A DNA stretch of 20,885 nt from DASZZY01 sp036260395 (GTDB lineage: Bacteria; Actinomycetota; UBA4738; CALAEC01), in the NCBI GenBank assembly GCA_036260395.1, contig DASZZY010000002.1, positions 1 to 20,885 on the forward strand, written 5' to 3'. The position numbers were made by a program, and so were the translations under genes. Positions 6,550 through 14,889 of the stretch are shown in pieces (position 1 is the first letter of the stretch; each line of letters opens with the position of its first letter). The notes beneath the pieces are model-generated. The model saw only the letters and a list, made by a program, of their open reading frames with translations. It made no database searches and was not told the origin of the DNA.

Positions 6550-8565
6550 TCAGGAGGGGCGCAGGTGCCGGCGCCCGAAGAGGAACGCCAGGCCGTAGAG
6601 CGCCGCGGCCCACAGCAGCAGCCCGCGGAAGCCCACGACGAGCGAGCCGTACTCGAGGACGCCGCCGACCATCGCCCCGAGGAGGTTCGCCCCGAACGCC
6701 ACCACGGAGGAACCCACATCGCGGAACCGCTGGGCGAAGATGACGTTCGCCAGGAAGACCGGCGCGAAGGCGAGCGCCGTGGCCGCCACGAACCGGGGCG
6801 CCACCGGCAGCGCCAGGAGGGCCTGGCTGGGGACCACGAACGCGACGGCGAGCGCCGCGCCGAGCGCCGCGTAGAGGAAGGCCGGACGGGGAAGCCGCGA
6901 GCGGCGCGCGACCTCGATGGCGCCGAGCACGGCCAGGAGGATCCCCGCGAACACGAGCGCGTTCACGAACCAGGTGGTCCCGAAGAGCAGGGCGAACTGC
7001 ACGACGTTCTTCGTCTCGAGGAGCAGGAACGCCGCGCCCATGAAGAACAGGTCGAGGTAGCCGCGCATCCGCGCGAGGCGCCCGGAGGCGGCGCGGACCA
7101 GGCCCACCGAGGACGCCAGGACGAGCCCGAGCGCCCACAGGTAGTTGGAGGGGATGGCTCGGCCCTGCAGGTAGGGGAACGGGTGGTCGTCGGTGGCCGG
7201 CTCCGGGGGGGCGGCCGTCTCCTGCAGCGGCGAGGCGCAGCGGATGGCGTCCCCGTCGACGCCGACGGTCATCACGGCCTGCGTCCGCCGGCCCTGCTCC
7301 TGGCCGCGGTCCACGCAGGGCGGGCGCCCGAAGACCAGGTCGAGCTGGTGCGCATACCTCCGGAACACCACCGGGCGGTAGTAGTTGTAGGCCGAGAACG
7401 CACCGCCGGGGTTGAGGTGCTCGCGCACCTCCTCGAAGGCCTCCACCGTGAACAGGTAGCTCTCCAGGCGGATCGCCGTCCCGCCGACGAGCGTGAGTGA
7501 GTCCGGCAGCGCGAACAGGATGAGGTCGTAGCGCCGATCGGTGCGTTCGAGGAAGGCCCGTCCGTCGTCGATGTGGACCTCGACCCTGGAGTCGTCGTAG
7601 GGCCGGTCCGGGTGGTGCGTCGCCCCCAGCTTCTGGATGACCGGGTCGATCTCCACGGCGTCGACTCGCTCAGCCCCCTGGCGCAGGGCCAGGGCCACGT
7701 CGTTCCCATTCCCCGCGCCGACGACGAGCACGTCCTCGAGGGGATTGCCCGCGATGCGGTCGTAGGTGAACCGGTAGAACGGGTACCGCTCGACCAGGCG
7801 GCCGATGGGGTGGATCGCCTGGTGCGGGATGTTGTTCACGCGGATCCGCACCGTCCGGTCCGGCAGCGGGCCGGTGGCCACGACCTTGTAGTACGGGGAC
7901 CACGCCTGGCCCGGGACGAACGAGTGGATGCCGAGGAGGGCCACCACCGCCGCAAGCGCCGCTCGCTGCCGCGGGCTCGCTTCGCCCAAGACCAGGAACA
8001 CCACGGCGATCGCCAGGCCCCACACCACGGGCGGCGCGCCCAGGAACGAGAGGACCGAGAACGCCGAGATGCCCGCCAGGCTGCCGAGGATGTCGAGGCG
8101 GTACGCCTCGAGCGGCTCGAACCGGGCGAACGTCCGGGCCACGCCCTCGGCGATCAGGGCCATCACCGCCGCGCTGCCGAGGAAGACGATCGGCAGCACC
8201 ACCCACTGCGGCAGGGCGGGGAGGCCGAAGTGCCCCTGGAGCGATCCCTCCCCGAGCCGGCGAACCTCCACGGAGAAGACGGTCACGAACGCGACCACCA
8301 GCGCCAGCGCGGCCGGCGCCAGCGGGAAGCGGTCCCTGCGCCGGTGGGCCCGGAGGAACCCCACTCCGATCCCCAGGAAGCTCGCCAGCAGCACGAAGTT
8401 CGTGAAGAACGCCAGGTAGACGATGTTGCTGGCCGTCCACCGGATGAGGACCAGCTCGACGAACAGCATCAGGAAGCTGAGCAGCAACAGTCTGGTGCGG
8501 TCGCTCCGGACGCGCGGCGCCGCCAGTTTCCCCGCGGGAGGGGGCCTATCGACCTTTTGCCTCAT
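6550..8565 (-). CDS. Integral membrane protein with embedded spermidine-synthase-like domain
   Basis: The 671-residue protein has about seven hydrophobic segments in residues 25-215, a soluble domain (about 220-465), and about six more membrane segments (470-667). The middle domain has the SAM-type nucleotide fold of spermidine synthases: LVVGAGNGNDVALAL (280-294), VDAVEIDP (301-308) and DDGRAF (333-338). However, the catalytic motif usually reading YD-x4-D-x2-D is YDLILFALPD, with Ala352 in place of the first catalytic Asp. A true aminopropyltransferase is therefore unlikely. Such membrane-fused spermidine-synthase-like proteins are widespread in bacteria with mostly unknown substrates. The ATG at 8565 is the first in-frame start after a TGA only 12 nt upstream, and no strong ribosome-binding site is seen. 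It is a single gene, convergent with the peptidase operon. Confidence 0.85.
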   Translation of the reverse strand: MRQKVDRPPPAGKLAAPRVRSDRTRLLLLSFLMLFVELVLIRWTASNIVYLAFFTNFVLLASFLGIGVGFLRAHRRRDRFPLAPAALALVVAFVTVFSVEVRRLGEGSLQGHFGLPALPQWVVLPIVFLGSAAVMALIAEGVARTFARFEPLEAYRLDILGSLAGISAFSVLSFLGAPPVVWGLAIAVVFLVLGEASPRQRAALAAVVALLGIHSFVPGQAWSPYYKVVATGPLPDRTVRIRVNNIPHQAIHPIGRLVERYPFYRFTYDRIAGNPLEDVLVVGAGNGNDVALALRQGAERVDAVEIDPVIQKLGATHHPDRPYDDSRVEVHIDDGRAFLERTDRRYDLILFALPDSLTLVGGTAIRLESYLFTVEAFEEVREHLNPGGAFSAYNYYRPVVFRRYAHQLDLVFGRPPCVDRGQEQGRRTQAVMTVGVDGDAIRCASPLQETAAPPEPATDDHPFPYLQGRAIPSNYLWALGLVLASSVGLVRAASGRLARMRGYLDLFFMGAAFLLLETKNVVQFALLFGTTWFVNALVFAGILLAVLGAIEVARRSRLPRPAFLYAALGAALAVAFVVPSQALLALPVAPRFVAATALAFAPVFLANVIFAQRFRDVGSSVVAFGANLLGAMVGGVLEYGSLVVGFRGLLLWAAALYGLAFLFGRRHLRPS

Positions 8566-8622
8566 CGGGGGCCATCAGAGCACTTCCGCCGTACGACCGA
8601 CCACATCGCGCCGCCCATCGTG

Positions 8623-8651
8623 TTGGGCCCGAGCCCGCATTGCCGCATACT
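8623..8651 (+). promoter_or_regulatory. Candidate promoter of tRNA-Gln
   Basis: TTGGGC (8623-8628) and CATACT (8646-8651) are 17 nt apart, matching the vegetative consensus at 3/6 and 4/6. Transcription would begin near 8658, just before the mature tRNA 5' end at 8661. Confidence 0.5.
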
Positions 8652-8660
8652 TGGACGAGA

Positions 8661-8731
8661 TCCGGGGTGGTGCAGCGGTAGCACAGAGGGCCTTGGACTC
8701 TCAGACGGAGGTTCGACTCCTCCCCCCGGAG
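8661..8731 (+). tRNA. tRNA-Gln (anticodon TTG)
   Basis: A complete 71-nt cloverleaf can be drawn. The acceptor stem is 8661-8667 with 8724-8730 (7 perfect pairs); the D stem 8670-8673 with 8681-8684; the anticodon stem 8686-8690 with 8698-8702 (one G-T pair); the T stem 8707-8711 with 8719-8723, with loop TTCGACT. The anticodon TTG at 8693-8695 reads CAA/CAG. The U1-A72 first pair and G73 discriminator (8731) are typical of tRNA-Gln. CCA is not encoded. The odd point is the base before the anticodon (position 33, at 8692), which is C where U is nearly universal. The gene faces ispE on the opposite strand, 14 nt away, with no obvious terminator between them. Confidence 0.92.
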
Positions 8732-8745
8732 CGACCGAGTTGCGG

Positions 8746-9603
8746 CTACGTCCGAGTGATCGCGGCGACCGCCACGCCACCGGTCACAGCGGCCACCCGC
8801 TCGGCCTCCTCGCCGTCGCGGACCAGGCCGGCCACCGCCGGTCCGCTGCCGGACATGACCGCGGCCAGCGCCCCGGCCCGGAGCAGCTGCTCCTTGACCT
8901 CCCCGACCTCCGGACGGCGCCGGACGACCGGTCCCTCCAGCGCGTTGAACGCCAGGCCCGCCAGCGTCGTGACGTCGCCCGAGGCCAGCGCCCGGAGCAC
9001 CGGTTCGACATCCGGCGCCTCCGCCGGCGCGTCCTCGTCCCACCAGGCGTAGGCCTCGGCGGCCCGGATCCCGAATCCCGGGACGACCAGCACCCACCAC
9101 GTCCGGCGGGCCTCCACCGACTCGACGCGCTCCCCGCGCCCCCGAGCCACGACGGGGCCGCCGGGCACCAGGGCCGGGACGTCGGAGCCGACCTCCGCGG
9201 CGATACGGACCAGCCCCGGGGCGCCCAGCCCGCATCCCCAGAGCCGGTCCAGCGCCCGGAGTGCCGCGGCGGCGTCGGCGCTTCCCCCGCCGAGCCCGGC
9301 GGCCACCGGGACGCGCTTGGCCAGCAGGAGGTCGGCGCCGGCGTCCACGTCGCACGCCTGGCGCAGCGCCCGGGCGGCCGTCAGGACGAGGTTGTCCTCC
9401 CCGCGGGGGACGGCGGGCGCGCCCTCGCCCGCCACGGCGAGCCGGAGGCCGCGTCCGGGGCGCGCCTGGACCCCGTCGGCCAGCGTGATCGGCTGGACCA
9501 GGGTCTCGATCTCGTGGAAGCCGTCGTCGCGGCGGCCGACGATCCGCAGATAGGGGTTCAGCTTCGCCGGAGCCGGCTCGCTGACCGGCGCGCCGTCACC
9601 CAC
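8746..9603 (-). CDS. ispE: 4-diphosphocytidyl-2-C-methyl-D-erythritol kinase
   Basis: IspE phosphorylates CDP-methylerythritol with ATP, the fourth step of the MEP pathway to isoprenoids (quinone side chains, undecaprenyl carrier). It is a 285-residue GHMP kinase of normal length. Motifs are PAPAKLNPYLRI (10-21, with catalytic Lys14), the ATP loop PVAAGLGGGSADAAAAL (99-115), GSDVPALV with catalytic Asp141, and the C-terminal GHMP motif MSGSGPAVAGL (250-260). The GTG start at 9603 has GGAG about 5 nt upstream and gives the usual short N-terminus; it overlaps the ksgA stop by 8 nt. ispE next to ksgA is a conserved actinobacterial pairing. A longer in-frame opening to 9729 would run far into ksgA and was not used. 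Confidence 0.95.
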   Translation of the reverse strand: MGDGAPVSEPAPAKLNPYLRIVGRRDDGFHEIETLVQPITLADGVQARPGRGLRLAVAGEGAPAVPRGEDNLVLTAARALRQACDVDAGADLLLAKRVPVAAGLGGGSADAAAALRALDRLWGCGLGAPGLVRIAAEVGSDVPALVPGGPVVARGRGERVESVEARRTWWVLVVPGFGIRAAEAYAWWDEDAPAEAPDVEPVLRALASGDVTTLAGLAFNALEGPVVRRRPEVGEVKEQLLRAGALAAVMSGSGPAVAGLVRDGEEAERVAAVTGGVAVAAITRT

Positions 9604-10423
9604 GCGGGCTCCGGCGGCCGCCACCGAGCTCCGCGGCCGCCGCGAGGACGGCGGCCAACTCTTCCAGCCCCAGGGCCTCGGCCCGGACGGCGGCGTCGAG
9701 CCCGGCCTGGGCCACGATCTCGCGGGCACGACCGCGCTCCAGCCCCAGGCGGACGAGCGCCCCGGCGAGGGTCTTCCGCCGCTGGCCGAACCCCTCCCCG
9801 ATGAGCCGGAACAGCGCCTCCTCCGGCGCGTCCACGGGCGGGGGGTGCCGCTCCACCCGGACGAGGACCGATTCCACCTGGGGCTCCGGCCAGAACACCG
9901 AGGGTGGCACCCTCCGAACCACGCGGGCGCGCGCCCGGTAGGCGACCCTGAGCGTCACCGCCCCGTAGGCCGGCGTGGAGGGCGCGGCGGCCAGGCGCTC
10001 CCCGACCTCCCGCTGGACCATCACGACGAGCGGATCGACGGTCGGGGCCCGGTCCAGCAGATCGAGCAGAACCGGCACCGCCACGTTGTAGGGCAGGTTC
10101 GACGCCATCCGCCGCGGCGCCGTGTCCAGGACCGACCCCCAGTCCAGCGACGTGGCATCCGCCCGCAGGACCTCGACCGCGTCGAGGTCGTCGACGAGCT
10201 CGGTCAGCGCGGCGGTCAGCCGGGGGTCGACCTCCACCGCCAGCACCTCGGCCCCGGCCTCGGCCAGGGCCACGGTCAACGAGCCGAGCCCGGCCCCCAC
10301 CTCGAGGAACCGCGTCCCCGGGGCGGCGCCGGCCTCCCGGGCGATGGCCCGGGCCAGGTTGGCGTCGGCCAGGAAGTGCTGCCCCAGCGACTTCCGGGGC
10401 CGGATCCCGTGGCGCGCCGCCAC
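9596..10423 (-). CDS. ksgA: 16S rRNA (adenine1518/1519-N6)-dimethyltransferase
   Basis: KsgA (RsmA) uses SAM to dimethylate two adjacent adenines in the 3' terminal helix of 16S rRNA, a late checkpoint in small-subunit assembly. It shows KSLGQHFL (11-18), the SAM motif FLEVGAGLGSLTVAL (39-53) followed by AVEVDPRL, the catalytic NLPYN (109-113), and the C-terminal PSVFWPEPQVESVLV and FGQRRKTLAGAL. The start is uncertain. The GTG at 10423 gives 275 residues, typical for the family, but AGGAG sits directly against it. The only other in-frame start, a GTG at 10558, would give 320 residues and overlap the upstream gene by about 100 nt. Relatives begin roughly 10 residues before ARHG, a stretch that has no standard start codon here. 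Function is certain. Confidence 0.93.
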   Translation of the reverse strand: MAARHGIRPRKSLGQHFLADANLARAIAREAGAAPGTRFLEVGAGLGSLTVALAEAGAEVLAVEVDPRLTAALTELVDDLDAVEVLRADATSLDWGSVLDTAPRRMASNLPYNVAVPVLLDLLDRAPTVDPLVVMVQREVGERLAAAPSTPAYGAVTLRVAYRARARVVRRVPPSVFWPEPQVESVLVRVERHPPPVDAPEEALFRLIGEGFGQRRKTLAGALVRLGLERGRAREIVAQAGLDAAVRAEALGLEELAAVLAAAAELGGGRRSPRG

Positions 10424-10454
10424 CTCCTGGAGCGCCCGCCGCGTGGGGACCCGG

Positions 10455-11597
10455 CTACCAGGTGATCCGGACCGGGCACGTCCCGCGCGAGAGCGGCGCG
10501 AGCCGGGCGAACGCGTCGTCGGAGAGGTCGATGATCCTTCCGCCGACGTAGGGCCCACGGTCGTTGATTACCACAGTGACCCGCCGGCCCGTGTTCACGT
10601 TCGTCACCGTGACCCTCGTCCCGAACGGCAGCGACCGGTGGGCCGCCACCAGCCCACGGCGGTGGTACCAGGACGCCACGCCGCCCTGGACGTTCCGGGG
10701 CCGGGTCCCCTTGACGACGACCTGGTCCACGGGGCGGCGGATGACCCGGCTGTCCAGGAGTCGCCGGTCCACCTCCGCGCCGTCCTCGGTCCTGACGCGG
10801 TACGTCCTCGCGGTGATCCCGGGAACGCCGGGCCGCGTCACTCGCTGCTCGCCCTGGTAGAGATCGTCGGAGTACCGGACCCGCGTCTCGAAGGCCACCT
10901 GCTCGCGGACGGTGACCTCTCGAACCGCCACGCGGACCACGCGGATCTGCATCCCCGGCTCGACGGGCGACCGAAGCCCCGGCTCCACCCGGTCGCGGCG
11001 GCGCAGGACGAGCCCCATGCTGTCCAGCAGCGTGGCGACGTCCGGCGCGTTCGTGATGACCTCGTTGGACCGCCCGCCTTCGAGCACGTGCACCAGCACG
11101 GCCGGGCGGTAGACGATGACGTCGCCGTGGTCGACTGTGGCCTCGGGTCCGGGGCGAACGTAGGCCAGATGCCCGGCGCGGACGTTGAGGTCCTCGAGGA
11201 CGTCCTCGACCGTCTTCTCGCCGGTGATCCAGACCGTCCGCCGGTGACCGTCGAGGACGAGCGTGATCTCCTTGGCGAACTGGACGCGGACCTGCATCCC
11301 CTCCCATAGACCGGTCGCCGGCGCGGGGGCCACGTGGTCGTGGGGCCCGATCACGATCCCCTCCCGGTCCAGGACGTCCCGCACCGTCACCCCGAACGTC
11401 CGGACCTCCGCCGGCCGGCCGTCGAGGACCAGCGTGACCCGCTTCTCGAGGTGCAGGTAGGCGGCGCCGCCGCCGACGAGGGCCGAGACCAGCAGGGCCA
11501 CCGCCAGGCGGCCGGTGGGACCTCCGGTCCTTCGTCCGGCCCGTCCGGGGAACCGGCTGGGCGGGGGGCGGCGCCGACCTCGGAGGGTGACGGGCAA
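10455..11597 (-). CDS. Membrane-anchored DUF348/G5 protein with C-terminal RlpA-like double-psi beta-barrel
   Basis: This gene occupies the place of rpfB (resuscitation-promoting factor) in actinobacterial rsmI-metG-tatD-rpfB-ksgA-ispE clusters. After an Arg-rich N-terminus and one membrane segment (31-50) come three DUF348 ubiquitin-like modules (about 54-105, 109-163, 167-221; each starts like VTLVLDG), a G5 domain (about 223-298) and a terminal RlpA-like barrel (304-380). The barrel has GGVASWY, AAHRSLPFGTRVTVTN, INDRGPY (344-350) and GRIIDLS (353-359), which match the catalytic Asp region of RlpA/3D-type enzymes. No lysozyme-like Rpf domain is present. It probably binds and trims peptidoglycan outside the membrane. 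The barrel is short: the segment between SWY and AAHR is about 7 residues. The TTG start at 11597 lacks a ribosome-binding site but lies a few nt from a likely transcription start. Confidence 0.88.
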   Translation of the reverse strand: MPVTLRGRRRPPPSRFPGRAGRRTGGPTGRLAVALLVSALVGGGAAYLHLEKRVTLVLDGRPAEVRTFGVTVRDVLDREGIVIGPHDHVAPAPATGLWEGMQVRVQFAKEITLVLDGHRRTVWITGEKTVEDVLEDLNVRAGHLAYVRPGPEATVDHGDVIVYRPAVLVHVLEGGRSNEVITNAPDVATLLDSMGLVLRRRDRVEPGLRSPVEPGMQIRVVRVAVREVTVREQVAFETRVRYSDDLYQGEQRVTRPGVPGITARTYRVRTEDGAEVDRRLLDSRVIRRPVDQVVVKGTRPRNVQGGVASWYHRRGLVAAHRSLPFGTRVTVTNVNTGRRVTVVINDRGPYVGGRIIDLSDDAFARLAPLSRGTCPVRITW

Positions 11598-11607
11598 GAC
11601 GCGGGGA

Positions 11608-11637
11608 ACCCTACCAAAGCCTCAACCTGAGGTGCAA
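11608..11637 (-). promoter_or_regulatory. Candidate promoter of the G5/RlpA gene, with overlapping inverted repeats
   Basis: On the minus strand TTGCAC (11632-11637) and TAGGGT (11608-11613) are 18 nt apart, close to a vegetative promoter. Transcription would start near 11601, leaving almost no leader before the TTG at 11597. Two inverted repeats that cannot form together overlap it: CCTCA-ACC-TGAGG (11620-11632) inside the spacer, and CCTGAG-N7-CTCAGG (11626-11644) with the -35 element in its loop. They could be operator sites or a weak tatD terminator. Confidence 0.45.
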
Positions 11638-11651
11638 ACTCAGGGTCCGCC

Positions 11652-12419
11652 CTAGCGGGGCAGCCCGAAGGCGCGCCGGGCGTTCGTCGCCGTGGTGGCC
11701 GCCAGGGCCGGCGCTTCATCGCCCCTGGCCTGGGCCAGGGCCTCGACCACCAGGCCCACGTTCCCCGGCGTGTTGTCCCGGCCCCGCAGGGCCTGGGGCG
11801 CAAGGAACGGGCTGTCGGTCTCCACCAGGAGCAGGTCGCCGGGGACCTCCCGGGCCGCCTCGCGGAGGCGGTCGTTCTTGGGGTACGTGACGATGCCGGC
11901 GAACGAGCACCAGTACCCTCGGGCGGCCGCCTCACGCACCTCCCCGGGCCCCCCGGAGAAGCAGTGCAGGACGACCCGCTCGGCGCGCTCCTCCTCGAGG
12001 ATCCGCAGGACGTCGGGCCATGCGTCCCGGGTGTGGACGACGATCGGCTTGCCGGCCTCCCGGGCCAGCGCGCAGTGGTCGCGGAAGGCCCGGCGCTGGG
12101 CGTCCGGCGGCGAGAGCTGGCGGTAGTAGTCGAGGCCGGTCTCGCCGACCGCGACCACGCGGGGGTCGGCGACGAGCTCCTCGACCGCGGCGCCCGCGGC
12201 GGCGTCCCACGAGGACGCGGAGTGGGGATGGACCCCCGCGGTGGCGAAGACGCCGGCCAGCGAATCGGCGAGCTCGCGCGAGCGCCGGCTGGTCTCCGGG
12301 TCGATGCCGGCGCAGACCATCGCGTCGACGCCGGCCTCCCGCGCGGCCGCCGCCTGCCGTGCGGGGTCCCCGTCCATCAGGAACAGGTGGCAGTGGGTGT
12401 CGATGAGACCCTCGACCAT
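11652..12419 (-). CDS. tatD: TatD-family metal-dependent hydrolase (DNase)
   Basis: TatD proteins are cytoplasmic TIM-barrel metalloenzymes with 3'-5' DNase or related deoxyribonuclease activity. The 255-residue protein has every family motif: IDTHCHL (metal ligands His9 and His11), GVHPH (63-67), VGETGLDYYR (91-100, metal ligand Glu93), VVHTRDA (His129), LHCFSG (His152) and VETDSPFLAP (Asp202). The ATG at 12419 starts directly at the first beta strand as expected. It follows metG by 12 nt and so belongs to the same transcript. The association of tatD with metG is widespread in bacteria, and the cellular role is probably DNA repair or turnover rather than protein export, despite the name. The assignment is firm at family level; substrate preference is unknown. 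Confidence 0.95.
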   Translation of the reverse strand: MVEGLIDTHCHLFLMDGDPARQAAAAREAGVDAMVCAGIDPETSRRSRELADSLAGVFATAGVHPHSASSWDAAAGAAVEELVADPRVVAVGETGLDYYRQLSPPDAQRRAFRDHCALAREAGKPIVVHTRDAWPDVLRILEEERAERVVLHCFSGGPGEVREAAARGYWCSFAGIVTYPKNDRLREAAREVPGDLLLVETDSPFLAPQALRGRDNTPGNVGLVVEALAQARGDEAPALAATTATNARRAFGLPR

Positions 12420-12431
12420 CGCTTGAGAGCC

Positions 12432-13967
<1,536 letters not shown>

Positions 13968-13992
13968 CGGAAATGGGGATTCTTTCACAGCC

Positions 13993-14829
13993 CTACTTGG
14001 GGCGGCGGCGGAGCGACGCCTCGTAGAGCTGACGGCGGGAGGCACCGGCCTCGCCGGCCACCCGGTCCACCGCCTCGCGCCGGGACAGCCCCTCCTCCGT
14101 TAGGCGCTCGACCTCCTCGCCGAGACGGTCGAAGTCCGGCGCGGCGCGCTCCGGCGCCCCGGCGATCACGACGACGATCTCGCCGCGGAGCTCCTCGCGG
14201 CCGAACCGCTGGACGAGGTCCCCGAGGGTGCCCCGGACCACCTCCTGGTGGAGCTTGGTGAGCTCTCGGGCCACCGCGGCGGGCCGCTCCGGGCCGAGCT
14301 CGGCGGCGGCCTCGCGCAGTAGCGACGCCACGCGGCGGGGCGACTCGAACAGGACGAGGGTCCTGGGGTCGTCGGCCAGCTCCGCCAAGCGAGCCCGCCG
14401 GGCGCCGGCCTTGCGGGGCAGGAACCCCTCGAAGGCGAAGCGGTCCGTCGGAAGCCCGGACACGACCAGCGCGGCCACCGCCGCGGACGGGCCGGGAACG
14501 ACGTCGACGGGGAGTCCCTGCTCCACACAGGCCGCCACGAGCCGGTAGCCGGGGTCCGAGAGGACCGGCATCCCGGCATCCGAGACCACGGCGACGTCGC
14601 GGCCGTCACGGAGGCGGCCGAGGAGCTCGGGGATCCGGCGCTCCTCGTTCGCTTCGAAGAAGGACACGAGCCGCTTCCCCTCGATGCCCAGGTGGCTGAG
14701 CAGGGCCCGGGTCCGCCGGGTGTCCTCGCACGCGATCAGGTCGGCGCGCCGCAGCACGTTCCGGGCCCGCTCGGTGATGTCGCCGAGGTTCCCGATCGGC
14801 GTCCCCACCAGCCACAGGGTGCCAGCCAC
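13993..14829 (-). CDS. rsmI: 16S rRNA (cytidine1402-2'-O)-methyltransferase
   Basis: RsmI methylates the ribose of C1402 in the decoding centre of 16S rRNA, using SAM, which fine-tunes start selection and fidelity. It belongs to the tetrapyrrole-methylase fold. Motifs in the 278-residue protein are LVGTPIGNLGDIT (7-19), ACEDTRRTRALLSHL (33-47), VVSDAGMPVLSDPG (80-93) and VVPGPSA (109-115), followed by a C-terminal extension with LSRREAVDRVA. The GTG start at 14829 matches family N-termini, and a GATAAT box sits just 6 nt upstream, so the mRNA may be leaderless. It is the first gene of the minus-strand run that continues through metG and tatD. A hairpin separates it from the preceding gene. 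Confidence 0.95.
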   Translation of the reverse strand: MAGTLWLVGTPIGNLGDITERARNVLRRADLIACEDTRRTRALLSHLGIEGKRLVSFFEANEERRIPELLGRLRDGRDVAVVSDAGMPVLSDPGYRLVAACVEQGLPVDVVPGPSAAVAALVVSGLPTDRFAFEGFLPRKAGARRARLAELADDPRTLVLFESPRRVASLLREAAAELGPERPAAVARELTKLHQEVVRGTLGDLVQRFGREELRGEIVVVIAGAPERAAPDFDRLGEEVERLTEEGLSRREAVDRVAGEAGASRRQLYEASLRRRPK

Positions 14830-14835
14830 GCCGCC

Positions 14836-14841
14836 ATTATC
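14836..14841 (-). promoter_or_regulatory. -10 box for a probable leaderless rsmI mRNA
   Basis: GATAAT matches TATAAT at 5 of 6 positions and ends 6 nt before the GTG start at 14829, so transcription would begin at or next to the start codon. Leaderless mRNAs with exactly this spacing are common in actinobacteria. No good -35 is visible, and there is no ribosome-binding site, which fits. Confidence 0.55.
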
Positions 14842-14844
14842 GGC

Positions 14845-14870
14845 GGGGGACGGAGGGGGGTCCGTCCCCC
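14845..14870 (-). terminator. Perfect 10-bp GC-rich hairpin after the lipoprotein operon
   Basis: GGGGGACGGA (14845-14854) pairs completely with TCCGTCCCCC (14861-14870) around a loop of six G (six C on the minus strand). It lies 20 nt after the stop of the minus-strand gene ending at 14890 and just upstream of the rsmI -10 box, so it probably ends the upstream operon and insulates rsmI. No U-run follows. Confidence 0.5.
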
Positions 14871-14889
14871 TCTGGCAGCCGGGTGAGCG

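Noticed and set aside
6550..8565. Calling the membrane protein a spermidine synthase (speE)
   Set aside because: A catalytic Asp is replaced by Ala and the domain is embedded among many membrane segments, so polyamine synthesis is not supported.
8661..8731. Reading the tRNA as tRNA-Pro(TGG) with normal U33
   Set aside because: Shifting the loop by one base destroys the anticodon stem; the G73 discriminator and U1-A72 pair also favour Gln.
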